NCBI GenBank assembly: GCA_028282705.1
Contig: JANQHI010000052.1
Coordinates: 1 to 64,000 of the forward strand
Length of the DNA stretch: 64,000 nucleotides
Origin: Prolixibacteraceae bacterium
GTDB taxonomy: Bacteria; Bacteroidota; Bacteroidia; Bacteroidales; Prolixibacteraceae
Direction: 5' to 3'
Translations under genes and position numbers: made by a program
The notes under the pieces: model-generated
The model's database searches: none
What the model saw: the letters and a program-made list of their open reading frames with translations, nothing else
Told to the model about the DNA's origin: nothing
Part shown: piece by piece, positions 52,614 to 61,880 of the stretch
Layout: each line of letters opens with the position of its first letter
Numbering within the stretch: position 1 is the first letter of the stretch

Positions 52614-53924
52614 ATGAATATTAAACAATCAATTTTAAACAAAATACACAACAAAGAAATTGTTGTTGGGATAATTGGACTGGGGTATGTTGGGCTTCCT
52701 TTAGCCGTGGGTTTTGCCGAAGCAGGAATAAAAGTTATTGGCTTTGATAAGGATCCTACTAAAATTGATAGGATTAATGATGGCAAAAACTACATTAAGG
52801 ATGTCCGCGATGCTGCATTGAAGGAAGTAGTTGAAAATGTAACTTTTTTGGCAACTGTTGACTTTTCACAAATAAAGCAATGTGATGCTTTATTGATTTG
52901 TGTGCCAACACCACTGGATAAGTTCAAAAAACCCAATATGGATTACATTAAGTCAGCTTGTACGGAAATAGGCACATACATAAAAAAAGGCACATTTGTT
53001 AGCCTTGAAAGCACAACCTACCCAACTACTACAGAAGACTTTATGCTACCCATTATTGAAAAGGAGTCTGGCTTTAAACATGGCGATGATTTTTGGCTTG
53101 CATATTCCCCTGAAAGGGTAGACCCTGGAAATAAAGATTTTGTTACCAAAAATACACCTAAGGTACTTGGGGCATTAAATAAAGATGGGTTAGAGGTTGG
53201 CGAAGCAATCTACAAATTTGCCATTGATAATTTGCACCTTGTAAGTTCACCTCGGGTAGCAGAAATGGTAAAAATCCTTGAAAACACGTATCGATTAATA
53301 AACATTAGCCTTATAAATGAACTGGCATTATTGTCTGGTAAAATGGACATTGATATTTGGGAAGTAATTGAAGCTGCCAAAACAAAACCTTTTGGTTTCC
53401 AGGCTTTTTATCCCGGGCCAGGTGTTGGAGGGCATTGTATACCCTTAGATCCCTTTTATTTGGAGCATATTGCCAAAAAATTTGATTTTGACCTTAGCAT
53501 GATACATACTGCGGGGCACATAAATATGCGGATGCCACATTATATGTATATAAAAATAGCAACGGCACTTAACCGCCATAAAAAAGCTGTACATGGCAGC
53601 AGGGTATTATTCCTTGGTGTTGCCTACAAACCAAATATTGATGATGAAAGGGAATCCCCTGCATTGGAGATTATCGACAAAGTTATTGGCAAAGGTGGCG
53701 TTGTAAGTTATCATGACCCATATATTCCGCAAATAAAAACAAAAGAAGGCAATACTTTTAAGTCAGTTGATTTAACTAAGGGTGAATTTGAAAAAGCAGA
53801 TTGTGTTGTTATAACTACCAACCATTCCATTTTTGATGCTGATTTTATTCAGAAAAATTCTAAGTTGGTAGTTGATATGCGGAATATTATTAGGGAAGAC
53901 TCAGAAAATATTTATAAATTATGA
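52614..53924 (+). CDS. wbpA: UDP-N-acetylglucosamine 6-dehydrogenase (WbpA-like)
   Basis: This nucleotide-sugar dehydrogenase oxidises C6 of UDP-GlcNAc to a carboxylate with two NAD. The NAD-binding motif is VGIIGLGYVGLPLAVGFAEAG; the catalytic cysteine is in PGPGVGGHCIPLDPFYL; the late GVAYKPNIDDERESPALEI is typical. At 436 residues it is of normal length and resembles WbpA rather than glucose-type Ugd. It supplies the first sugar acid in the wbp pathway. Confidence 0.9.
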   Translation: MNIKQSILNKIHNKEIVVGIIGLGYVGLPLAVGFAEAGIKVIGFDKDPTKIDRINDGKNYIKDVRDAALKEVVENVTFLATVDFSQIKQCDALLICVPTPLDKFKKPNMDYIKSACTEIGTYIKKGTFVSLESTTYPTTTEDFMLPIIEKESGFKHGDDFWLAYSPERVDPGNKDFVTKNTPKVLGALNKDGLEVGEAIYKFAIDNLHLVSSPRVAEMVKILENTYRLINISLINELALLSGKMDIDIWEVIEAAKTKPFGFQAFYPGPGVGGHCIPLDPFYLEHIAKKFDFDLSMIHTAGHINMRMPHYMYIKIATALNRHKKAVHGSRVLFLGVAYKPNIDDERESPALEIIDKVIGKGGVVSYHDPYIPQIKTKEGNTFKSVDLTKGEFEKADCVVITTNHSIFDADFIQKNSKLVVDMRNIIREDSENIYKL

Positions 53925-53977
53925 ATTCCGTAATATAGATTCAATCGAGGTTTATAAAAACAGATCACATTCTTCAT

Positions 53978-54751
53978 TTAAATATTAATATCAAAGTAAT
54001 TTGGCACTTTTATAAAACCTTCAATATCATTTAACCAGTCTTTATCGATGTCACTCGCTGCTTTTCGTGTTTCGTATTTGTTATCCATATTCTTTCTAAC
54101 TCTAGACATATGATGCATGAAAATATCTTCTAACACATAATACTTTGAATATTTACAATCCGAAACTTGTCTTGTTGAGTCCGTCAAACATGGTGTTTTA
54201 GCATTTTTCCCTAATTTTGATTTTTTATCAATCTTCGAAAAAAATGGGACGTAATACTCCCATTTCCTTTTATCATATCTCTGAGTTGGGTAACTCCCAT
54301 AATTTAAAATATGGACATAGGAATGAGTAATTTTTTGTCTAACAATTTTTTCTTGAGCTATTTTTAATGCAAAAGAATCATAAAATTCATCTGTATCCAT
54401 GGTCATAAAATAGTTAATTCCGTTCTTTATCGCTTCTTTTAGCCCTATATTTCTCTTCTCTATCTCTAATTTCCTTCTTTCCTTTTTATTTCGTGCATTA
54501 GCATGATCAAAATAAATTACCTCATCAATAAGCCCTTGGTTTTTTAAATCCCTTAAAATATTTGGAATTTCAGGATTCCCGTCATAGCCGTAATATGATT
54601 TTGGAGAATACACAACATTAATGTATTCAACATTTTGCCTTATGTTTCTAACGGATGCTTCAATCAACTCTTCTCCATCAAATAAGACATAAGAAACCCC
54701 AAATTTTGCTTCCGAATAACTTTTTTCTTTCCTCCAAAACATAATAGACAT
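53978..54751 (-). CDS. Glycosyltransferase-like protein
   Basis: The 257-residue protein has a GT-A-like pattern: an N-terminal strand FGVSYVLFDGEELIEASVRN, VEYINVVYSPKS, and an acidic metal-binding motif MTMDTDEFYD about residue 125. The C-terminal half is basic and rich in aromatic residues. It looks like a distant family 2-type transferase acting on the surface polysaccharide, but no exact family was recognised. It is single and transcribed opposite to its neighbours. Confidence 0.6.
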   Translation of the reverse strand: MSIMFWRKEKSYSEAKFGVSYVLFDGEELIEASVRNIRQNVEYINVVYSPKSYYGYDGNPEIPNILRDLKNQGLIDEVIYFDHANARNKKERRKLEIEKRNIGLKEAIKNGINYFMTMDTDEFYDSFALKIAQEKIVRQKITHSYVHILNYGSYPTQRYDKRKWEYYVPFFSKIDKKSKLGKNAKTPCLTDSTRQVSDCKYSKYYVLEDIFMHHMSRVRKNMDNKYETRKAASDIDKDWLNDIEGFIKVPNYFDINI

Positions 54752-54943
54752 TTTAATTTAATACATCACATTGGTAATTCCTGTAATGGAAATTTATTCA
54801 AAAATTTGTATCTCACAAAAAAACTAATATTATTTCAAATACAAAAGACAATTATTAGTATAAAGATTCTTATATGTACTTAATAACTTTTAAAGAGTTA
54901 TTCATAAAAACTGATAAATTTGCAGCAAATTTTTAATTCATTT

Positions 54944-56467
54944 ATGTCCACTGAAAATAATAAGCGTATAGCAAAAAATACCCTGATGCTTTATTTTAGG
55001 ATGTTTATTACAATGCTTGTATCCTTAATTACAGTCAGAATTGTTCTAGACACACTAGGCACGGTTGATTACGGAGTATACAATGTTGTTGGCGGAATGG
55101 TAATGATGTTCTCTTTTTTAAGTGGAACAATGGCGATGGCCTCTCAACGTTTTTTTGCATTTGAAATTGGGAAGAATAATCATGATCAATTAAGAAAAAC
55201 TTTTTCTATTACGATTACAATTTATGTCATTATCGCATTATTTATATTAATAATATCAGAAACAATAGGTCTTTGGTTTTTAAATCATAAAATGACTATA
55301 CCACTCGAACGAATGGCTGCCGCAAGATGGGTATATCAGCTCTCTATCTTATCTTTTATAATGTCCATATTATCAATACCTTATAATGCTGCTGTCATTG
55401 CCCATGAAAAAATGAATGTGTATGCTTATGTAAGCATAGTTGAGGTAACTCTAAAACTAATAATCGTTTATTTATTGGTCATTTCTCCTTATGATAAACT
55501 GGTAGTTTATGCCACATTAATTTTATTCACAACAACAATAACCACCTTTATCTATAGGATATATGCAAAACGAAATTTTCAAGAATGCAATTATTCATTC
55601 TACTGGAACACCCCTCTTTTTAAAGAAATATTGAGTTATTCGGGTTGGAATTTATTTGGATCATTAGCAGGAATTATGAAAAATCATGGCATTAATATAC
55701 TCTTGAATATATTCTTTGGGCCAACAGTTAATGCAGCTAGGGGCATTGCTTTTCAAGTAAATAATTTGTTGGAGCGATTTGTGCAAAATTTCATGACCGC
55801 TGTTCGCCCTCAAATAATTAAATATTATGCCTCAAACGAAATGGGATTGTTACATAGGTTGGTTTTTCAAAGTTCAAAATTTTCTTTTTTCCTATTAATT
55901 ATTCCTGCTTTTCCGGTTTTATTGGAAACAAAATTTATTTTTTCTTTATGGTTAAAAGAAATTCCTGATTATGTAATATTATTTACACGGTTAGTTATTA
56001 TTAACGCAATTATTGATTCATATACAAGTCCATTGGGGACATCTGCATTAGCTACAGGAAAAATAAAAAACTATCAATTAATAATTGGAGGTTTCGCACT
56101 ACTAAATTTCCCAATATCATTCATCTTCCTAAAATTAGGTTATTCACCTCAATCAACAATGTACATATCAATAGCAATTGCAATAACATGCCTAGGACTT
56201 CGTTTAATTATACTTAAAGGATTAATTTCTTTTCCGGTTAAAAAGTATATTAATAATGTTGTTTTAAGGTCTTTTTCTTCAACGTTACCATCATTCATTG
56301 TGCCATCAATTATTCTTTTAACACTCGAAGAAAGTTTTATTCGATTTATTTTAGTTTCTGCAAGTAGTATTACATTTTTAATTTGTTCAATATTTCTTAT
56401 CGGTCTTTCTAAAACGGAAAAACAATTTGCTATTCAGTTTATTAAGAAAAAAATGAATCTTAATTAG
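54944..56467 (+). CDS. Wzx-type polysaccharide flippase
   Basis: The 507-residue protein is almost entirely membrane helices (about 12-14). It has the early RIAKNTLMLYFRMFITMLVSLITVRIV segment, of which the first part matches MOP/MATE-type flippases, and DTLGTVDYGVYNVVGG, a frequent motif in Wzx. Such proteins move undecaprenyl-linked repeat units across the inner membrane. The ATG at 54944 was chosen; a TTG at 54920 would add eight residues. A -7-like TAAATTTG lies 22 bp upstream. Confidence 0.85.
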   Translation: MSTENNKRIAKNTLMLYFRMFITMLVSLITVRIVLDTLGTVDYGVYNVVGGMVMMFSFLSGTMAMASQRFFAFEIGKNNHDQLRKTFSITITIYVIIALFILIISETIGLWFLNHKMTIPLERMAAARWVYQLSILSFIMSILSIPYNAAVIAHEKMNVYAYVSIVEVTLKLIIVYLLVISPYDKLVVYATLILFTTTITTFIYRIYAKRNFQECNYSFYWNTPLFKEILSYSGWNLFGSLAGIMKNHGINILLNIFFGPTVNAARGIAFQVNNLLERFVQNFMTAVRPQIIKYYASNEMGLLHRLVFQSSKFSFFLLIIPAFPVLLETKFIFSLWLKEIPDYVILFTRLVIINAIIDSYTSPLGTSALATGKIKNYQLIIGGFALLNFPISFIFLKLGYSPQSTMYISIAIAITCLGLRLIILKGLISFPVKKYINNVVLRSFSSTLPSFIVPSIILLTLEESFIRFILVSASSITFLICSIFLIGLSKTEKQFAIQFIKKKMNLN

Positions 56468-56650
56468 CCCCTTAGTTTAATTGTAAAGTAAATATGTGAG
56501 AAATTTGTCGAATTAGAATTTGATATTTATTAATTGCCATTTACTATTTTCTTTGTATCATTAAGTAAATAATTATGGGTTTTGAATGGAACTTGTAGAA
56601 AAAGTAATTAGATTAATAAAATCTCAAATAAATAATAAAATATATTAGTT
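56468..56650. other. AT-rich intergenic region in the polysaccharide locus
   Basis: The 183 bp are very AT-rich and hold no open frame of note. They presumably contain a promoter for the epimerase-TPP enzyme-transferase run, but no consensus was recognised. Confidence 0.4.
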
Positions 56651-57709
56651 ATGAAAGTTTTGGTTCTTGGAGGTACTGGAGCAATTGGAAAACATACTGT
56701 ACAACTTCTTTCCCAAAAGGGGGTTGAAATCTTTGTTACTTCAAGAAAAAATAGGTACTCATGTAAGAATGTAACATTTTTAGAGGGAAATGCACATGAA
56801 TTGGATTTCCTCAGTACTATTTTACATGAACAATGGGATACCATTATTGACTTTATGGTTTACACAACAAAAAGCTTTCAGGAACGTATTGAATTACTAT
56901 TAAATTCTACTACCCAATACATATTTTTAAGTACAGCCAGAGTTTATGCTAATTCAACTAATCCTATAGATGAAGATTACGCTCGACTGCTTGATTCTTC
57001 TAGTGACAGAGAGTTTCTCTCAACAGATGATTATTCACTTTCTAAAGCGCGACAAGAAGATTTGCTTATTAAATCCAAACAATCAAACTGGACAATTATT
57101 CGACCTTATATAACTTATAGTGAAAACAGATTGCAACTAGGTATTTTTGAAAAAGAAGAATGGCTATATAGGGCTTTAAAAGGTCGAACAATTATCTTTC
57201 CCTATGATTTGGGTTCAAAAATAACTACATTAACATATGGTTTAGACGTTTCCAAAGGTATTGTTTCTTTAATTGGGAACTCTATTGCAATGGGAGAAAC
57301 ATATCATATTTCAACAGAAGAAGCTGTTTCTTGGAATGATATTTTAGATATTTATTTAAAAATACTACAGCAATACCTAGGTTATAAACCTAGAGTATTA
57401 TTAGTAAAATCTGGTCATATTTATAAACTACATTTTACAAAATATTCGATAAAATATGATAGACTTTATAACAGACAATTTAACAATTCTAAAATTTCCC
57501 AGTTTGTTGGAGTCAAAGATTTTTTAAAAGTTGAGGAAGGATTAAAAAAATGCATGGAGGAATATTTAAAGAATGCAAATTGGAAAAAAATAAACTGGAA
57601 AAAAGAAGCACTTAAAGATAAGGATTCAAAAGAGCACACTCCAATATCTGAAATAGAAGGCATAAAACAAAAACTAAAATACATTAAAAATAGATACTTT
57701 TGGGTATGA
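56651..57709 (+). CDS. NAD-dependent epimerase/dehydratase-like protein
   Basis: An extended SDR Rossmann start (MKVLVLGGTGAIGKHTVQLL) and FLSTARVYANS are seen. The catalytic YxxxK is found as YSLSKARQE. The C-terminal 100 residues are basic and Lys-rich and do not resemble a usual epimerase end. It likely modifies a nucleotide sugar in the locus. It lies 22 bp before the TPP enzyme gene and is probably co-transcribed with it. Confidence 0.7.
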   Translation: MKVLVLGGTGAIGKHTVQLLSQKGVEIFVTSRKNRYSCKNVTFLEGNAHELDFLSTILHEQWDTIIDFMVYTTKSFQERIELLLNSTTQYIFLSTARVYANSTNPIDEDYARLLDSSSDREFLSTDDYSLSKARQEDLLIKSKQSNWTIIRPYITYSENRLQLGIFEKEEWLYRALKGRTIIFPYDLGSKITTLTYGLDVSKGIVSLIGNSIAMGETYHISTEEAVSWNDILDIYLKILQQYLGYKPRVLLVKSGHIYKLHFTKYSIKYDRLYNRQFNNSKISQFVGVKDFLKVEEGLKKCMEEYLKNANWKKINWKKEALKDKDSKEHTPISEIEGIKQKLKYIKNRYFWV

Positions 57710-57731
57710 CTAAATACAAATTAAATGAACT

Positions 57732-59474
57732 ATGACAAAATATTATACTGATGAAAGAAATGCTCAAGTGATTCTTGCACTCTTAAAGAAACATGGAATT
57801 AAAAAGGTTATCGCATCTCCTGGAACTACAAATATGGCTCTTGTCACAAGCATGCAGTATGACGGTGGTTTTGAAATGTATTCTTCAGCAGATGAACGTT
57901 CTGCTTCTTATTTAGCCTGTGGTTTAGCATCAGAAACTGGAGAAGCAGTTGTAATTAGCTGTACAGGAGCAACTGCTTCTCGTAACTATTTGCCTGGACT
58001 TACTGAGGCATTTTACAGAAAGCTCCCTATATTAGCTATCACATCGACTCCTATGATTTCAAAAGTTGGGCATCACTTTGCCCAAGTTATTGATAGAAGT
58101 TCTCTTCCAAACGATGTTGCTAAACTTAGCATAACATTGCCTATTGTAAAAGATGAGAACGATTTATGGGATTGTGAAATTAAGGTAAATCAAGCCATCC
58201 TTGAATTAAAACGATATGGTGGGGGTCCAGTTCATTTAAATCTTCCAACGACCTATAGTACCACATATGCTACAAAAGAGCTACCTAAAGTTCGTATTAT
58301 AGATCGAATATCTTCCACGGATGTACTACCAAAATTGCCTCAGGGTAAAATAGCGGTACTAATTGGAGCACACGCAGCAATGTCCAAAGAGCAAACTAAT
58401 ACCATTGATATGTTTTGTGCTTCCAATAATGCAGTTGTGTTCTGTGATCACACAAGTGGGTATAAAGGTAAATATCGAGTGTTATTTTCATTAGTTGCTG
58501 GACAAAAAATGTTGAATTTAGGGAAGGTTCGGCCTGACCTGCTGATACACATAGGAGAAATATCAGGAGATTACTATAGTATGGGAATTGCAGGGAAGCA
58601 AGTCTGGAGGATTAGTGAAGATGGAGAAATTCGTGATGCTTTTCAAAAGCTACGTTATGTATTCGAAATGTCAGAGATTTATTTTTTTAATCACTATATA
58701 AAAAAAGGTAATGACACTGCTGACAACTATTTAAATATCTGTAAGAATCAACTTGATGAAATTTATAAGAAAATGCCTGAACTACCATTTTCTAATATAT
58801 GGTTAGCCTCTAAAATGGCTCATCGAATTCCAACAGATTCAACAGTTCATTTTGGAATTCTTAATAGTTTACGTTCATGGAACTTCTTTGAAATACCTTC
58901 TTCGGTAACATCCAATTCAAATGTTGGTGGTTTTGGGATTGATGGAGTTGTTTCATCTTTGGTTGGAGCTTCTTTTTCAAATCAGCACAAATTATATTTT
59001 GCGGTTGTCGGAGACTTGGCATTTTTTTACGATATAAATGTTTTGGGAAATCGACACTTAGGGCCAAATGTGAGAATTTTATTGGTTAACAATGGGAAGG
59101 GCACAGAATTTAAGCAATTTACCCATGTTGCATCCGAATTTAGAGAAAGCGCAGATAATTTTGTTGCTGCTGCAGGGCATTACGGTAACAAGTCAACAAA
59201 ATTAGTGAAAAATTATGCTCAATCTTTAAATTTTGAGTATTTAAGTGCACAGAACAAAACGGAATTTGAAAATGTTTATGAACGGTTTTTAACCAACGAT
59301 ATTACCGATAAACCTATGTTGCTTGAAGTTTTTACAAATGATACAGAAGAAAGTGAAGCCTTGAAAGCAATTATGAGTATCAAAGAAAATTTAAAAGGTG
59401 CAATTGAGCAAAAATCTAGGGTAATCTTGGGTAAAAAAGGGGTAGCTATGCTTCGAAAAGCGTTTAACAAGTAG
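57732..59474 (+). CDS. MenD-like thiamine diphosphate-dependent enzyme
   Basis: The 580-residue protein has the three-domain layout of ThDP decarboxylases/carboligases. The activating glutamate is Glu55 in SSADERSASYLACGLA, and GDLAFFYDINVLG with LLVNNGKG is the cofactor-binding motif. The pattern is close to MenD, but the gene is in a polysaccharide locus between an epimerase-like gene and a pyruvyltransferase-like gene, with no menaquinone genes. It may join a keto-acid carbon unit to a sugar. The substrate is unknown. The pyruvyltransferase-like gene follows after 6 bp. Confidence 0.78.
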   Translation: MTKYYTDERNAQVILALLKKHGIKKVIASPGTTNMALVTSMQYDGGFEMYSSADERSASYLACGLASETGEAVVISCTGATASRNYLPGLTEAFYRKLPILAITSTPMISKVGHHFAQVIDRSSLPNDVAKLSITLPIVKDENDLWDCEIKVNQAILELKRYGGGPVHLNLPTTYSTTYATKELPKVRIIDRISSTDVLPKLPQGKIAVLIGAHAAMSKEQTNTIDMFCASNNAVVFCDHTSGYKGKYRVLFSLVAGQKMLNLGKVRPDLLIHIGEISGDYYSMGIAGKQVWRISEDGEIRDAFQKLRYVFEMSEIYFFNHYIKKGNDTADNYLNICKNQLDEIYKKMPELPFSNIWLASKMAHRIPTDSTVHFGILNSLRSWNFFEIPSSVTSNSNVGGFGIDGVVSSLVGASFSNQHKLYFAVVGDLAFFYDINVLGNRHLGPNVRILLVNNGKGTEFKQFTHVASEFRESADNFVAAAGHYGNKSTKLVKNYAQSLNFEYLSAQNKTEFENVYERFLTNDITDKPMLLEVFTNDTEESEALKAIMSIKENLKGAIEQKSRVILGKKGVAMLRKAFNK

Positions 59475-59480
59475 TGCAAC

Positions 59481-60590
59481 ATGAAAGTCGGAATTCTCAC
59501 ATTTCACTGTGCCCATAATTATGGGGCTGTTTTACAGGCTTATGCTTTACAACAGTCATTAAAAGAATTAGGACATGATGTTGTAATTATAGATTATACG
59601 CCAAACTACCTCACAAAAAGTTATGTGATATTTTCTTTGTCGAAATATGTATACAAGAATCCTTTAAAAAGTGTAAAAAAAATAATCTTCGACTTATTCA
59701 CCATAAAAAAAAGGATAAAACGCTTTTATACTTTTGATAATTTTATAAAAACAAATTTCTCATTATCAAACTCCGTTAAAAATAAAACTCAAATTCCTGT
59801 TGATCATGATATTTACATAATGGGTAGCGATCAGATATGGAATACACAAATAACAAAAGGTTTTGATGATATCTTTTTGGGTAATTTTACCACAAGTGCA
59901 AGAACAAAAAAAATAAGTTATGCTGCCAGCATTGGGGATTTGAACATGTCTGAAATACAAAAATTAGAGTTTCGTAACAAGGTAACCAACTTTGACGCAA
60001 TTAGTGTAAGGGAATCATCACTGAAGAATTCGCTTCAGTCTATCATTAAACTAAAAGTTACTGAAGTGCTTGATCCAACGTTGCTATTAGATAGAAAATT
60101 TTGGTGCGAATTTGCTTTGTCCCCTCAGACAAAAGAAAGATATGTGCTTGTATATCAGGTTGCAAGAAACAAGGAAACAATCGACATAGCTAAAAAAATA
60201 GCCAATGAAATTAATGCTAAAGTGATAGAGGTATCAAGTCGAATTCAAATAGTCAACAAAGGTAGTTCCATATTACAAACGGAATCTCCAGAACAATTCT
60301 TGGGATGGATAAAAAATGCAGAATATGTAGTTACGACATCATTTCATGGAACGGCTTTTTCTATATTGCTAAACAAACAGTTTTGCTCTGTTGGAAAGAA
60401 AGACAGTGAGAATAATCGTCTAATCAGTTTGTTAAAAAAGGTAGATTTGGAAAGCAGATTTATTACAATAAGTGCAGACTTGACAGAAAAACATAAAAAT
60501 CCTATTAGTTGGAAGCGACCCAATCAGTTATTACAGAAGCACAAAAATGAATCCGTTCAGTTTATTAAATTAAATCTTAAAATAAAATAA
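59481..60590 (+). CDS. Polysaccharide pyruvyl transferase family protein
   Basis: The 369-residue protein begins MKVGILTFHCAHNYGAVLQA, with YALQQSLKELGHDVVIIDY, a hallmark of this family. It contains IYIMGSDQIWN, a conserved core, and TTSFHGTAFSILLN with the family's SxHG-type motif. Members add a pyruvate ketal to a sugar or belong to related transferases. It follows the MenD-like gene by 6 bp, suggesting a shared product. Confidence 0.82.
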   Translation: MKVGILTFHCAHNYGAVLQAYALQQSLKELGHDVVIIDYTPNYLTKSYVIFSLSKYVYKNPLKSVKKIIFDLFTIKKRIKRFYTFDNFIKTNFSLSNSVKNKTQIPVDHDIYIMGSDQIWNTQITKGFDDIFLGNFTTSARTKKISYAASIGDLNMSEIQKLEFRNKVTNFDAISVRESSLKNSLQSIIKLKVTEVLDPTLLLDRKFWCEFALSPQTKERYVLVYQVARNKETIDIAKKIANEINAKVIEVSSRIQIVNKGSSILQTESPEQFLGWIKNAEYVVTTSFHGTAFSILLNKQFCSVGKKDSENNRLISLLKKVDLESRFITISADLTEKHKNPISWKRPNQLLQKHKNESVQFIKLNLKIK

Positions 60591-60602
60591 CTCTTATAAC
60601 CA

Positions 60603-61784
60603 ATGAGAATTTTATATATAGTAAATCCTGGTTCTGAAAAAAGAATTTATGGCTCACATAAAGCTCTTTTTAATCTAATAAATGGGATCGTCGAAGACCC
60701 AGGCATTACTATAGCTGCAGTTTTCCCACGAGAAGGTGTTTTTAGCAAAAAACTAGAAGATATTGGAATTAGGTGTTATATCCCTAATAGGTATAGATTA
60801 ACCATATCGCCTTCAATGGTATTGAACATTTCTCTAATAAAAAGAGTTTTAATATTTTTTCGAATGATTTATGAACGGTTCAGAATTCAAAAAGATTTAC
60901 AAAAAATTATTGATGATTTTAAACCCGATATTGTTCACACAAATGTTGGTCCTTTAGACATCGCAAATCACGTTTGTAAAAAGAAAAATATTCCACATGT
61001 ATGGCATCTTAGAGAATATCAAGGAAACAAATCAAGTATATTAACTCCCTTTCCAAGTAAAAATGCATATCTGAAAAAGATCCATTCAGTTAATAATTAC
61101 ATGATTGCTATTACAAAAGGGGTATTTGACCATTTTGATCTAAAAGAAAAAGATAGAATTATTTATGACGGTGTATTTGATAAAAAAGAAAGCAATAATT
61201 GTAAAGTAAATAATTCGAATAAAGACTATTTTTTATTCGTGGGTAGAATTGATGAAAACAAAGACATACTTTTCCTTTTAAGATCCTTCATAGAATATAT
61301 TCATAATGGAGGAACAGCTAAATTGCTCTTAGCAGGAGCAGCTCCATCAAGTAGGTACTTGAAACTATGCAAAAATTTGATTAATAAAAATAACCTTAGA
61401 AATAAAATATTCTTCTTGGGTTTCAGAAACGACATTTACGAGCTAATGCAAAACTCTAAAGCCCTGATTGTCACCAGTCTTTTTGAAGGTTTTGGGTTTA
61501 TTACAGCAGAAGCGATGTATAACAGATGTTTAGTTATAGGACGAGACTTAACAGGCACAAAAGAGCAATTTGATAATGGCTTGCAAATAACGGGACAAGA
61601 AATTGCATCAAGATTTACTAATGAGAATGAATTAACTCAATGCCTACATAAAGCTGAGTCGTATAGAGAAGATACGACAATTGAAAACGCGTTTAATGTT
61701 GTCAACACTCTTTACACTAATCAGGAGCACTGTAAAAAAATCATCTCCTTTTATACGGAAATTCTTAATAAACAGGTTGTCTAA
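60603..61784 (+). CDS. GT4-family glycosyltransferase
   Basis: The N-terminal domain starts MRILYIVNPGSEKRIYGSHK with a glycine-rich acceptor side, then DIVHTNVGPLDIANHVCKK. The C-terminal GT-B domain has FLFVGRIDENKDILFLLRSF and the donor-binding EGFGFITAEAMYNRCLVIG (E-x7-E). It should add a hexose-type unit from a nucleotide sugar to the growing repeat unit. It lies 12 bp after the pyruvyltransferase-like gene. Confidence 0.85.
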   Translation: MRILYIVNPGSEKRIYGSHKALFNLINGIVEDPGITIAAVFPREGVFSKKLEDIGIRCYIPNRYRLTISPSMVLNISLIKRVLIFFRMIYERFRIQKDLQKIIDDFKPDIVHTNVGPLDIANHVCKKKNIPHVWHLREYQGNKSSILTPFPSKNAYLKKIHSVNNYMIAITKGVFDHFDLKEKDRIIYDGVFDKKESNNCKVNNSNKDYFLFVGRIDENKDILFLLRSFIEYIHNGGTAKLLLAGAAPSSRYLKLCKNLINKNNLRNKIFFLGFRNDIYELMQNSKALIVTSLFEGFGFITAEAMYNRCLVIGRDLTGTKEQFDNGLQITGQEIASRFTNENELTQCLHKAESYREDTTIENAFNVVNTLYTNQEHCKKIISFYTEILNKQVV

Positions 61785-61880
61785 AGTGAATACTGAAATT
61801 AGAGAATATCATTGCATTGTTTATTATTATATAAAAAATATTGAAGCTTAGATTAACACAAACTTGAATATTGAAAAGAT

